This document shows positions 1-5,882 of a stretch of 7,073 nucleotides of DNA, one piece after another. Position numbers and translations under genes: made by a program. Below the pieces are notes generated by a model, which was given only the letters and a program-made list of their open reading frames with translations, did not search any database and had not been told where the DNA came from. The stretch's first letter is position 1; each line of letters opens with the position of its first letter. The DNA is from Ilumatobacteraceae bacterium. Its GTDB lineage: Bacteria > Actinomycetota > Acidimicrobiia > Acidimicrobiales > Ilumatobacteraceae. The stretch spans positions 1 through 7,073 of the forward strand of contig JANRBC010000009.1 in NCBI GenBank assembly GCA_030727685.1, written 5' to 3'.

Positions 1-38
1 ACACCCAACAAAGTGGCCGACCTAACTGATGCAAACAC
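1..38 (-). CDS. YifB/ComM-family Mg-chelatase-like AAA+ protein, N-terminal fragment
   Basis: Only the first twelve codons are inside the window; the gene runs off the left edge. A GTG at 38-36 is followed by codons giving MFASVRSATLLG, then GT-, most likely Val. This resembles the start of YifB/ComM proteins, where a short strand with an S-A-x-L-G-V/I-type motif opens the N-terminal domain. A good Shine-Dalgarno (AGGAAG, 49-44) lies five bases before the GTG, which supports a real start. ComM-type proteins are AAA+ helicases that promote branch migration when incoming DNA is integrated during natural transformation. The call rests on a dozen residues and one ribosome site, so it could be another family. 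It is divergent from the plus-strand gene beginning near 87. Confidence 0.6.
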   Translation of the reverse strand, partial: MFASVRSATLLG

Positions 39-43
39 TTTTA

Positions 44-49
44 CTTCCT
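44..49 (-). promoter_or_regulatory. Shine-Dalgarno of the left-edge gene
   Basis: On the minus strand AGGAAG (49-44) stands five bases before the GTG at 38-36. It is one of only two clear Shine-Dalgarno sequences in the window and it decides the start of the partial gene. Confidence 0.6.
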
Positions 50-64
50 TTTATATTTTCGACT

Positions 65-70
65 TGTAAT
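65..70 (+). promoter_or_regulatory. Possible -10 element for the 87-611 gene
   Basis: TGTAAT matches five of six bases of TATAAT and would place transcription start near 77, ten bases before the ATG at 87. No convincing -35 box is seen at 16-18 bases upstream. If the protein really starts at 195 or 213, the mRNA would carry a leader of over 100 bases. Confidence 0.25.
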
Positions 71-86
71 TCGGCTTTAAATTTCA

Positions 87-611
87 ATGCTGCGACCAAT
101 CAGTGACATGACGCCAAACTCATTGATCAACCTGAGATACTTGAGCGCAATGACTTTTTTTAAAATCGCTGGCACTGATTCGTTTCGTCAATGTGTGCGC
201 AGCCAAACCCACATGGCAGCACGAGTCGCCGCAACAGTCTTTACGCTTGCCTTGCTCGCCAATGCGTGCGCCGAAACACCACGAACAGCGACAAACTTTT
301 GCAGACAGTTGGCTCTCGAAGTGCCCGCGATAACTCAGCCGACAGCGACGCCAGCCGAAGTTTCGCAGATGCTTGATCGCTACAAACGACTGGCCAAAGT
401 GGCGCCATTGGCAATCGAAGAAGACTGGAAGTCACTCACCGAGCTACTAACCGTGGCGTCTCGCGTCAACCCGAATGATGCCGAAAGCGTGCAAACAGTT
501 ATCGATATGTCGTATTCAACACAAAAGGCCGCTGATACGTCAGCAAAATGGATTCGCGAAACTTGCGGTGTCGATATCTCAACCGGGCTAAGCGTCGGCC
601 CAACCCCGTGA
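87..611 (+). CDS. Small exported protein of unknown function, possible lipoprotein
   Basis: I do not recognise the family. The coordinates give the longest frame (174 residues). A signal-peptide-like stretch begins at residue 43 (MAAR, then a hydrophobic run at about 47-60) and ends at Cys61 in LLANAC. That is a poor lipobox, with Ala at -1 but Asn at -2. A signal sequence this deep in the frame suggests the true start is GTG at 195 (138 residues) or ATG at 213 (132 residues); none of the candidates has a Shine-Dalgarno. The mature part is hydrophilic and looks helical, with two further cysteines (Cys72 and Cys160) that could pair by disulfide outside the cell. The C-terminus is Gly/Pro-rich. 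It converges on clpP, with 13 bases between the two stops and no hairpin there. Coding is supported by a sustained frame between two recognisable genes; function is unknown. Confidence 0.65.
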   Translation: MLRPISDMTPNSLINLRYLSAMTFFKIAGTDSFRQCVRSQTHMAARVAATVFTLALLANACAETPRTATNFCRQLALEVPAITQPTATPAEVSQMLDRYKRLAKVAPLAIEEDWKSLTELLTVASRVNPNDAESVQTVIDMSYSTQKAADTSAKWIRETCGVDISTGLSVGPTP

Positions 612-624
612 CAAATTATTTGCG

Positions 625-1215
625 CTAGCGAATTTCTCCGCGCTTGACAATAACTTTGTCGACCAAACCGTAATCACGGGCTTGCTCGGCTGTGAACCAA
701 CGATCACGTTCTGAGTCAGCCTGAATCTCTTCAAGTTTTCGACCAGAGTGATGAGCTGTAAGTTTTGCCATGCTCAACTTTGTGTAAGCAAGTTGTTCGG
801 CTTGAATCGCAATGTCAGACGCCTGACCACGCAGACCAGCAAGTGGTTGGTGCATCATGATTCGCGCATTTGGCAATGTGTAACGCTTGCCAGCAGCGCC
901 GGCGGTCAACAAGAACTGACCCATCGAAGCAGCAAGACCCAAACACACTGTGGCGACATCGCACGAAACAAATTGCATCGTGTCGTAGATCGCCATACCT
1001 GCGGTCACCGAACCACCAGGACTATTTATATATAGCCAAATATCTGCTTTAGGGTCTTCGCCTTCGAGAAACAGCAACTGGGCGCAAACCTGATTGGCAA
1101 TCTCGTCGTTGACGTCAGTGCCGAGCATGACTACTCGACTCTTGAGCAGTCGCACGAAGATATCGCTGCGTGCATCGAATCCGCCCTCGAGGGCTACAGG
1201 AAGAATGTTTGACAT
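625..1215 (-). CDS. clpP: ATP-dependent Clp protease proteolytic subunit ClpP
   Basis: ClpP forms the barrel-shaped serine peptidase that degrades proteins unfolded by a ClpX or ClpC ATPase in the cytoplasm. With the ATG at 1215 the protein has 196 residues, the usual length. The frame extends upstream to a TTG at 1272, but that start would overlap the preceding gene by 32 bases, so the first ATG (MSNILPVAL) is preferred. All hallmarks are present: YINSPGGSVTAGMAIYDTMQ, the nucleophile Ser97 in AASMG, His122 in MMHQP, and Asp171 in the SERDRWF segment, spaced exactly as in E. coli ClpP. It lies 25 bases after the stop of a threonine-synthase-like gene and is probably its last co-transcribed partner. 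No second clpP, clpX or tig is next to it, unlike the usual actinobacterial clpP1-clpP2 arrangement, so it may be an additional paralogue. Confidence 0.95.
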   Translation of the reverse strand: MSNILPVALEGGFDARSDIFVRLLKSRVVMLGTDVNDEIANQVCAQLLFLEGEDPKADIWLYINSPGGSVTAGMAIYDTMQFVSCDVATVCLGLAASMGQFLLTAGAAGKRYTLPNARIMMHQPLAGLRGQASDIAIQAEQLAYTKLSMAKLTAHHSGRKLEEIQADSERDRWFTAEQARDYGLVDKVIVKRGEIR

Positions 1216-1240
1216 GCCTTGCAGGCTAGTGCGCGCGCAA

Positions 1241-2551
1241 CTATTGCCGACGGACGCCACTGAAAATAACAATCACACGTTCGTCGTCGGCGATTTCTTG
1301 GCGCATTTCTAACAGCCCGGCAAGCCCAGCGGCGCCAGTCGGGCTGACATCAATATTTGTCACACGATGCGCCAGTTCAAAACTTTGGCGAACCTGATCT
1401 TCACTTGCGACAACAGGGCAACCATCACTGTCGGCCATCGCATTACACGCACCAACCCAGTCGTATGTTTCGTCGTCCAAGATTCCGTCAGCAAGCGAGA
1501 CAGGCGTGGTCTCCCATGGCCACATGCACTGCGACCATCGCGAACCAGCGTTTCGTGCACCACCGGTCTTGTTCGCAATCTCGAAAGCGCGAGCCAACGG
1601 TGCGCATCCCTCGGTTTGCACGGCATGCAGTTTCGGTTTAGTTGCGCCCGCGAAAAAACCATTAGCAGCACATGTCGCAAATGCACCGCCACCTGCTTGC
1701 ACGAACATTCGACTGAACAACGCACCCGCCAGGTTTTCTGCAACGACTGCCATCTCCCAGCCAATGGTGCGACCACCATCAAGACACCACGCATTCTCTG
1801 GCCCTTGCACGCCAAAAGGTATTGCGCCAGCGACAATTGCTTCGCGAAATCTAAACACACATGGATCACCAGGTGCGTCGGTCGCAAGTCTCGCGCAGCG
1901 CACTACGTTCGCATCTAGCGCACTTAAAATTTTGAGTGTCGGCGCATCTGCGTGCTCAGGCACAAACACTTGAATTGGCCAGTCAACTGCTCGCGCCAAA
2001 GTGCTGGCAGCAATAGCTGCATTGCCACACGAAGCAATCGCTAATTGTGGTCGCTCGTTCTGATTTCGCCAAGGTGCCCGACCTACATTTTCAACAGCGA
2101 TCAAATGCAACAACTGCGTAAATAAGTGTCTGGCTTTTTGCGAACCAGCAACATTGTGCGTCTCGTCTTTGATCCACACACCTCCCTGCTCGGCAAAACC
2201 CAAAGCATCACTCAACGAGTCGTTGCGCAAAAACGGAGTAGTTCTAAAACCGGTGCCCGCAACTTTTGCAACTGCATCATCTAGATCACAAATGATTTTT
2301 GTTCGCGAATCAAACTCGAGACCCAATGTTGCAGCGAATGCATCCCAGGCCAAATATCGTTGAAAGCCAACAAACGGATTCTCATCACCGTTGCTACGTA
2401 GCGGCGCAATCGTATTTTCGATTTCAAGCACATGATGTCGATCTGAAGCGCTCGAATTTGGGCATCGCCACGAAAAAACATCACTAATCGCTACGCGAGT
2501 ACCACAGGCAGCACATCGCCAACCAGTCACCACTGGCTTTTGAGCATTCAC
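1241..2551 (-). CDS. Threonine synthase/threonine dehydratase-like PLP enzyme (fold type II)
   Basis: A 436-residue enzyme of the tryptophan-synthase-beta fold, in the branch that includes threonine synthase and threonine/serine dehydratases. The expected PLP lysine is Lys139 in HNVAGSQKARH, matching the family's N-x-x-G-S-x-K-x-R signature. The substrate loop is SCGNAAIA (174-181). The glycine-rich phosphate loop is QAGGGAFATC (285-294). A SPTGAAGLAG stretch near 403-412 precedes the C-terminus. The N-terminus carries Cys13, Cys16 and Cys30 (CxxC plus CP), which looks like the zinc ribbon found on many threonine synthases but lacks the fourth cysteine; His39 or His40 could substitute. The start is GTG with no clear ribosome site; GTG codons at residues 7 and 8 are alternatives. 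It follows the cysteine-synthase-like gene by 23 bases and precedes clpP by 25, suggesting one transcript. The substrate cannot be read from the sequence. Confidence 0.88.
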   Translation of the reverse strand: MNAQKPVVTGWRCAACGTRVAISDVFSWRCPNSSASDRHHVLEIENTIAPLRSNGDENPFVGFQRYLAWDAFAATLGLEFDSRTKIICDLDDAVAKVAGTGFRTTPFLRNDSLSDALGFAEQGGVWIKDETHNVAGSQKARHLFTQLLHLIAVENVGRAPWRNQNERPQLAIASCGNAAIAASTLARAVDWPIQVFVPEHADAPTLKILSALDANVVRCARLATDAPGDPCVFRFREAIVAGAIPFGVQGPENAWCLDGGRTIGWEMAVVAENLAGALFSRMFVQAGGGAFATCAANGFFAGATKPKLHAVQTEGCAPLARAFEIANKTGGARNAGSRWSQCMWPWETTPVSLADGILDDETYDWVGACNAMADSDGCPVVASEDQVRQSFELAHRVTNIDVSPTGAAGLAGLLEMRQEIADDERVIVIFSGVRRQ

Positions 2552-2574
2552 GGTCGCAATACCGTTATCGACAA

Positions 2575-4119
2575 CTAATTTTTGGCGGCAACTCGACGAT
2601 TGAACTCGCCGATGAGGTCATCCCACACTGGCAAATACTTACGCAAATCGCGCCAGAACGACTGTGAGCGCCGTGCTTCAAAAACTTCGAGTGGCGTGTC
2701 TTGTTGTTCAACCCACGTGTAATAGCCAAGGTTAAAGATGCGCGTACGGTCTCGCTCGGTGCAGTCGATCATCGCATCTGTATTTACAGTCGCCAAGTGC
2801 TCAGCGAAAACTTCAGCGGCGTCGATCTCGGTGAACGAATCGTTAAATCTGCGGCTCAAAGTTTTGACCCGCTCGCTCGGATACAAATCGGCGCCGTCTG
2901 TGGCAATAGTGATCAAGGCTTCGTTTTCACCAAGCCCGAGCAACTTTGCCGTCTTAATAGCCGCAATTACATTGCAAATTGCCGAAAAACCAAAATGTTT
3001 CAGCGTCTCGACGATTTCTACTGGCACACCTTTTCGCTCGGCCAGATAACGGCACCCAGCATCAGTATTAAACATCACATCAAGTTCGTCTGTGGCCCGA
3101 TCTGAAACACCAACTACAACATCGGTATTCATCACGTTATGAATCAGCGGTATGTGTTTGTCGCCGATGCCTTGAATGTTGTGTTCACCAAAACCATTTT
3201 CGAGCATCGTCGGACACTCAAGCGCTTCGACTGCGACAATCTTTGCGCCGTAATCGTCTTTCAACCTGTCACCTGCACCAATCGTGCCCGCCGAACCAGT
3301 CGCCGAAGTGAAGGCTGCCAGTCGCAATTTGCCACCAGTTGATTTGTTGACGTGTTCAAATACATTTGCCAAGGCACGACCAGTCACTTCATAGTGACCA
3401 ACATGATTGCCAAATTCACAGAATTGGTTGAAAATAAAATTCTGCGGGTCAAGTTCCATCTCGTTACACGCGTCATAAATTTCTTTGACATTGCTCTCGG
3501 TGCCAGGCGTTCGCACAATGTCGCTCGGGTCACTCACCCATTTGTCAAGCCAATCAAATCGCTCTTGTGACATGCCGGCTGGCAACACCGCAACTCCACG
3601 CGATCCCATGATGCGACTAATCGCCACGCCACCACGCGCATAGTTGCCAGTCGACGGCCAAACCGCACGATGTCGACTCGGGTCGAACTGCCCGGTGATT
3701 ATTCGCGGCGCAAGACACGAATATGCCGCCAAAACTTTGTGTGCGGTAATCATCGGAAACCGATCACCAAACATCACGATGATCGGGCTCGCAACGCCAG
3801 TCAGGCTGCTAGGCAACACCACATGGTCTGGCACCGACACGCGGTCGCCGCGCATGTTGTTGTACCAATGCACACGAAATAAGTTGCGCGCATCAGGTGC
3901 GTTTTTGTCGACGCCTTTCGCATAGTTGGCATCAATTTTTGAAGGGTCGGCTAATTGCGCAAATGTGGGCAAGACAACTTTGTTTTTTGCGCACAGCGCA
4001 ACGCTGTTTTCAAGCGCCTGCGAATCTACGACTTTGTCCGCGAGGCCCAACTGCCCAGCCAGTGCCGAAGCATCCAACTGATGCTTTGGGCTTTGATGTG
4101 CCGTCGTTATTGAAGTCAA
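2575..4119 (-). CDS. Cysteine synthase-like PLP-dependent protein, long form
   Basis: A 514-residue fold-type II PLP protein, well over the roughly 300 residues of CysK. The best family marker is at 313-340: HNIQGIG, then IP, then DVVVGVSD, closely matching the cysteine synthase segment. STGNYARGG (156-164) replaces the usual TSGNTG substrate loop, and TSATGSAGTIGAG (271-283) takes the place of the GTGGT phosphate loop. The likely PLP lysine is Lys128 in MITAHKVLAA, an altered setting. About 80 residues precede the catalytic region, an insert near 183-240 splits the usual order, and the last 100 residues are an extra domain with Trp-rich C-terminal helices. The start is uncertain: no ATG or GTG exists before residue 89, a TAA lies two codons before the TTG at 4119, and TTG codons at residues 15 and 24 are alternatives. 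It heads the run leading to the threonine-synthase-like gene and clpP. The reaction is unknown; a lyase or beta-replacement role is inferred from the fold. Confidence 0.85.
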   Translation of the reverse strand: MTSITTAHQSPKHQLDASALAGQLGLADKVVDSQALENSVALCAKNKVVLPTFAQLADPSKIDANYAKGVDKNAPDARNLFRVHWYNNMRGDRVSVPDHVVLPSSLTGVASPIIVMFGDRFPMITAHKVLAAYSCLAPRIITGQFDPSRHRAVWPSTGNYARGGVAISRIMGSRGVAVLPAGMSQERFDWLDKWVSDPSDIVRTPGTESNVKEIYDACNEMELDPQNFIFNQFCEFGNHVGHYEVTGRALANVFEHVNKSTGGKLRLAAFTSATGSAGTIGAGDRLKDDYGAKIVAVEALECPTMLENGFGEHNIQGIGDKHIPLIHNVMNTDVVVGVSDRATDELDVMFNTDAGCRYLAERKGVPVEIVETLKHFGFSAICNVIAAIKTAKLLGLGENEALITIATDGADLYPSERVKTLSRRFNDSFTEIDAAEVFAEHLATVNTDAMIDCTERDRTRIFNLGYYTWVEQQDTPLEVFEARRSQSFWRDLRKYLPVWDDLIGEFNRRVAAKN

Positions 4120-4121
4120 GA

Positions 4122-4150
4122 TTTACATTATGTCAAAGAACCGATATGAA
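4122..4150 (+). promoter_or_regulatory. Candidate promoter of the tRNA gene
   Basis: TTTACA (4122-4127, five of six matches to TTGACA) is followed after 17 bases by TATGAA (4145-4150, four of six matches to TATAAT). This predicts a start near 4157, leaving a short 5' leader of about 25 bases before the tRNA for RNase P to remove. It overlaps the candidate minus-strand -10, so the two divergent transcripts may compete. Confidence 0.4.
4127..4132 (-). promoter_or_regulatory. Possible -10 element for the 4119-625 run
   Basis: Minus-strand CATAAT (4132-4127) matches five of six bases of TATAAT. A transcript would start about seven bases on, almost exactly at the TTG at 4119, giving a leaderless mRNA, a mode common in actinobacteria. 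There is no good -35 box upstream, so this is tentative. Confidence 0.3.
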
Positions 4151-4181
4151 GCACTACTCTTACGACCCAAGGCATACGCAA

Positions 4182-4254
4182 GCCGACGTAGCCCAATGGC
4201 AGAGGCACGGCGCTTAGGACGCCGCCAGTGAGAGTTCGAGTCTCTCCGTCGGCA
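4182..4254 (+). tRNA. tRNA with anticodon UAG (Leu codon CUA), class I short variable arm
   Basis: A full 73-base cloverleaf. The acceptor stem is seven perfect pairs (GCCGACG 4182-4188 with CGTCGGC 4247-4253), discriminator A4254. U8 and A9 are present. The D arm has a three-pair stem (4191-4193 with 4204-4206) and the conserved GG (4198-4199). The anticodon stem has five pairs (4208-4212 with 4220-4224) and loop CTTAGGA, anticodon TAG at 4215-4217. The variable loop is five bases (4225-4229). The T arm has five pairs (4230-4234 with 4242-4246) and loop TTCGAGT. No CCA is encoded. By the code the anticodon reads CUA, so the label is leucine, but bacterial tRNA-Leu normally has a long variable arm, absent here. 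The amino acid charged is therefore uncertain. The structure is intact and has no sign of decay. Confidence 0.93.
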
Positions 4255-4258
4255 CAAA

Positions 4259-5287
4259 ATGCAACCACGCACGACATCTCAACTCGCAACGCCCGCGTTG
4301 CTAATAGATCTTGACGCACTCAATGGCAACCTGCGAACAATGTCACTACGCCACCCGGGCACAAAATTGCGTCCACATACGAAAGCACACAAGTGCACCA
4401 ACCTCGCGAATTTGCAATCGCAATACGGACACAAAACCTTTACATGCGCCACGCCTCGCGAAATAATCGGCATGGCCGCAGCCGGTGTTGGCCAAGATTA
4501 TTTGCTGGCTAACGAAGTTGTTGACCCTAACCGACTGAGTGCACTGGCAAAAGTTTCGCAGTCAGCGCGCGTGACACTTGCAGTTGATTCTGAAACAACA
4601 GTTATGGCAGCCGCGCGTGCAGGTCTGCGCGATGTACTCATAGACGTCAACGTTGGTCTACCTCGCTGCGGTATTGCGCCCGCACTTGCTGGTCAACTTG
4701 CCGACTTTGCGCGCACACAAAAACTAAATGTGCACGGTGTCATGGGTTACGAAGGTCACCTGATGATGATCGACGGACATGAAAAACGAAAACAGCGTGT
4801 TGCTGAATCAATGCAACTTCTCGCGCGTGCAGCCCAAGACGTTGGCGGCGAAATCATTTCGGCAGGCGGCACCGGCACATTTGATTTGCACGATGAAACT
4901 TGCATCAATGAATTGCAAGCCGGCTCATATGCGCTAATGGATACCCACTATGCAAAACTAAATTTGCCATTCGATCAGAGTTGTTTTGTTTTAGGTACTG
5001 TAATTTCAAAATCAACCGACTGGCTCGTCATCGATGTGGGTTTGAAATCGCTCGGCATGGACCACGGCAATCCATCTGTCCAAGGCTTCGATGTGATGTT
5101 CTGTTCAGACGAACATACGACACTCGCGCCCAAAAAAGATTCAGTAAACATAAACGTTTCTGTCGGCGACAAACTTCGCGTGATTCCTGCACACATCGAC
5201 CCGACAATGTCGATGCACGAATTGGCATTTCTTGTGCGTGGCGACGAAGTTATCGACTCGTGGCCGATTGATTTACGCGGTTGGTAA
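4259..5287 (+). CDS. D-threonine aldolase-like PLP enzyme (alanine racemase N-terminal fold)
   Basis: Family members split D-threonine or other D-3-hydroxy amino acids into glycine and an aldehyde, or dehydrate D-serine, using PLP and a metal ion. At 342 residues it is slightly shorter than the usual 370-380. The barrel starts at TPALLIDLDAL (11-21). The PLP lysine is Lys42 in RPHTKAHK. The glycine loop SAGGTGTF (201-208) should hold the phosphate, and SDEHTTL (283-289) and IPAHIDPTMSMHE (309-321) form the metal-site region. The site reads His312-x-Asp314. From what is known of the family, His-x-Asp is found in D-threonine aldolase and His-x-Cys in eukaryotic D-serine dehydratase, so aldolase activity is favoured. 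The ATG is the only possible start in frame: a TGA lies at 4229-4231 inside the tRNA. It begins four bases after the tRNA, leaving no room for a separate ribosome site. Confidence 0.88.
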   Translation: MQPRTTSQLATPALLIDLDALNGNLRTMSLRHPGTKLRPHTKAHKCTNLANLQSQYGHKTFTCATPREIIGMAAAGVGQDYLLANEVVDPNRLSALAKVSQSARVTLAVDSETTVMAAARAGLRDVLIDVNVGLPRCGIAPALAGQLADFARTQKLNVHGVMGYEGHLMMIDGHEKRKQRVAESMQLLARAAQDVGGEIISAGGTGTFDLHDETCINELQAGSYALMDTHYAKLNLPFDQSCFVLGTVISKSTDWLVIDVGLKSLGMDHGNPSVQGFDVMFCSDEHTTLAPKKDSVNINVSVGDKLRVIPAHIDPTMSMHELAFLVRGDEVIDSWPIDLRGW

Positions 5288-5866
5288 CTCGCCGAGTCGA
5301 CTGGCCAACAATCGAAACGCATTTCCACGATGCGAGACCGCGTGTTTATCGGCGATTGACATCTCAGCGAAAGTTCGACCGTTGCTCAAAGCAGGTATAA
5401 ACACCGAGTCATAGCCAAAACCGCGTTCGCCACGCTCGGTGTCGCTAATTGATCCTTCACATACGCCTTCAGCAACTATTTCTTGTCCGTTTGGCATACG
5501 CAACAGTGCAACCGTTCGAAACCGAGCCGCACGGTTCGCAACCCCCATAAGTTCTTGCAACAATTTCTTTCGATTTCGCTCGTCAGTCGCACCAACGCCA
5601 GCAAAACGCGCAGTAATCACGCCAGGCCGACCATCTAATGCATCAACTTCAAGACCCGTGTCGTCAGCAAGTGCCGGCATGCCAGTTGCGGCACAAACAG
5701 CCACTGCTTTAAGACGTGCATTGCCAGCAAGCGTGTCGGCATCTTCGACTACATCAGCAAGTTCACCAGGGCGTGGCAGCAAATCGACTTGAGCAATTTC
5801 TCTGATGATTTCGAATATCTCGGCGACCTTGTGAGGGTTTGCCGAAGCGCAAACTACGCGCAACAT
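5273..5866 (-). CDS. rdgB: XTP/dITP diphosphatase (RdgB/HAM1, non-canonical purine NTP pyrophosphatase)
   Basis: Hydrolyses dITP, XTP and ITP to monophosphates and so keeps deaminated purines out of DNA and RNA. The protein has 197 residues from the ATG at 5866, the normal length. Motifs in order are SANPHK (8-13), the catalytic region ADDTGLEVDAL (67-77) with Asp69 at the same position as in E. coli, ARFAGVGATDERN (86-98), FGYDSVF (150-156; Ser where Pro is usual) and SHRGNAF (178-184). The frame extends upstream to a TTG at 5932, but that would overlap rph by 50 bases and add a basic tail unlike the family, so the ATG 16 bases after the rph stop is chosen. It is the last gene of the murI-rph-rdgB run. 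Its stop overlaps the end of the converging aldolase-like gene by 15 bases. Confidence 0.96.
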   Translation of the reverse strand: MLRVVCASANPHKVAEIFEIIREIAQVDLLPRPGELADVVEDADTLAGNARLKAVAVCAATGMPALADDTGLEVDALDGRPGVITARFAGVGATDERNRKKLLQELMGVANRAARFRTVALLRMPNGQEIVAEGVCEGSISDTERGERGFGYDSVFIPALSNGRTFAEMSIADKHAVSHRGNAFRLLASRLGELPTA

Positions 5867-5882
5867 ATTTTCAACACACTTT

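Noticed and set aside
1..69. A 22-codon open plus-strand frame at the left edge, as the tail of a gene
   Set aside because: It is short, ends in TAA at 67-69, and has no recognisable motif, while the minus strand in the same bases has a ribosome site, a start and family-like residues.
623..630. Palindrome CGCTAGCG between the converging stops as a terminator
   Set aside because: It has eight bases with no loop, and no T-run follows on either strand, so it cannot form a normal intrinsic terminator.
1367..1918. A 183-codon plus-strand frame and the nearby 155-codon frame
   Set aside because: Both are antisense to the threonine-synthase-like gene, whose PLP motifs prove the minus frame; the antisense proteins are rich in Arg, Cys and His and match nothing I know.
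4215..4217. Amber suppressor tRNA
   Set aside because: The anticodon itself is UAG, which pairs with codon CUA. A UAG stop would need anticodon CUA, so the tRNA does not read stop codons.
4128..4319. A 63-codon minus-strand frame running across the tRNA gene
   Set aside because: It overlaps the perfect tRNA cloverleaf and the start of the aldolase-like gene; its protein is simply the complement of tRNA sequence and has no supporting ribosome site.
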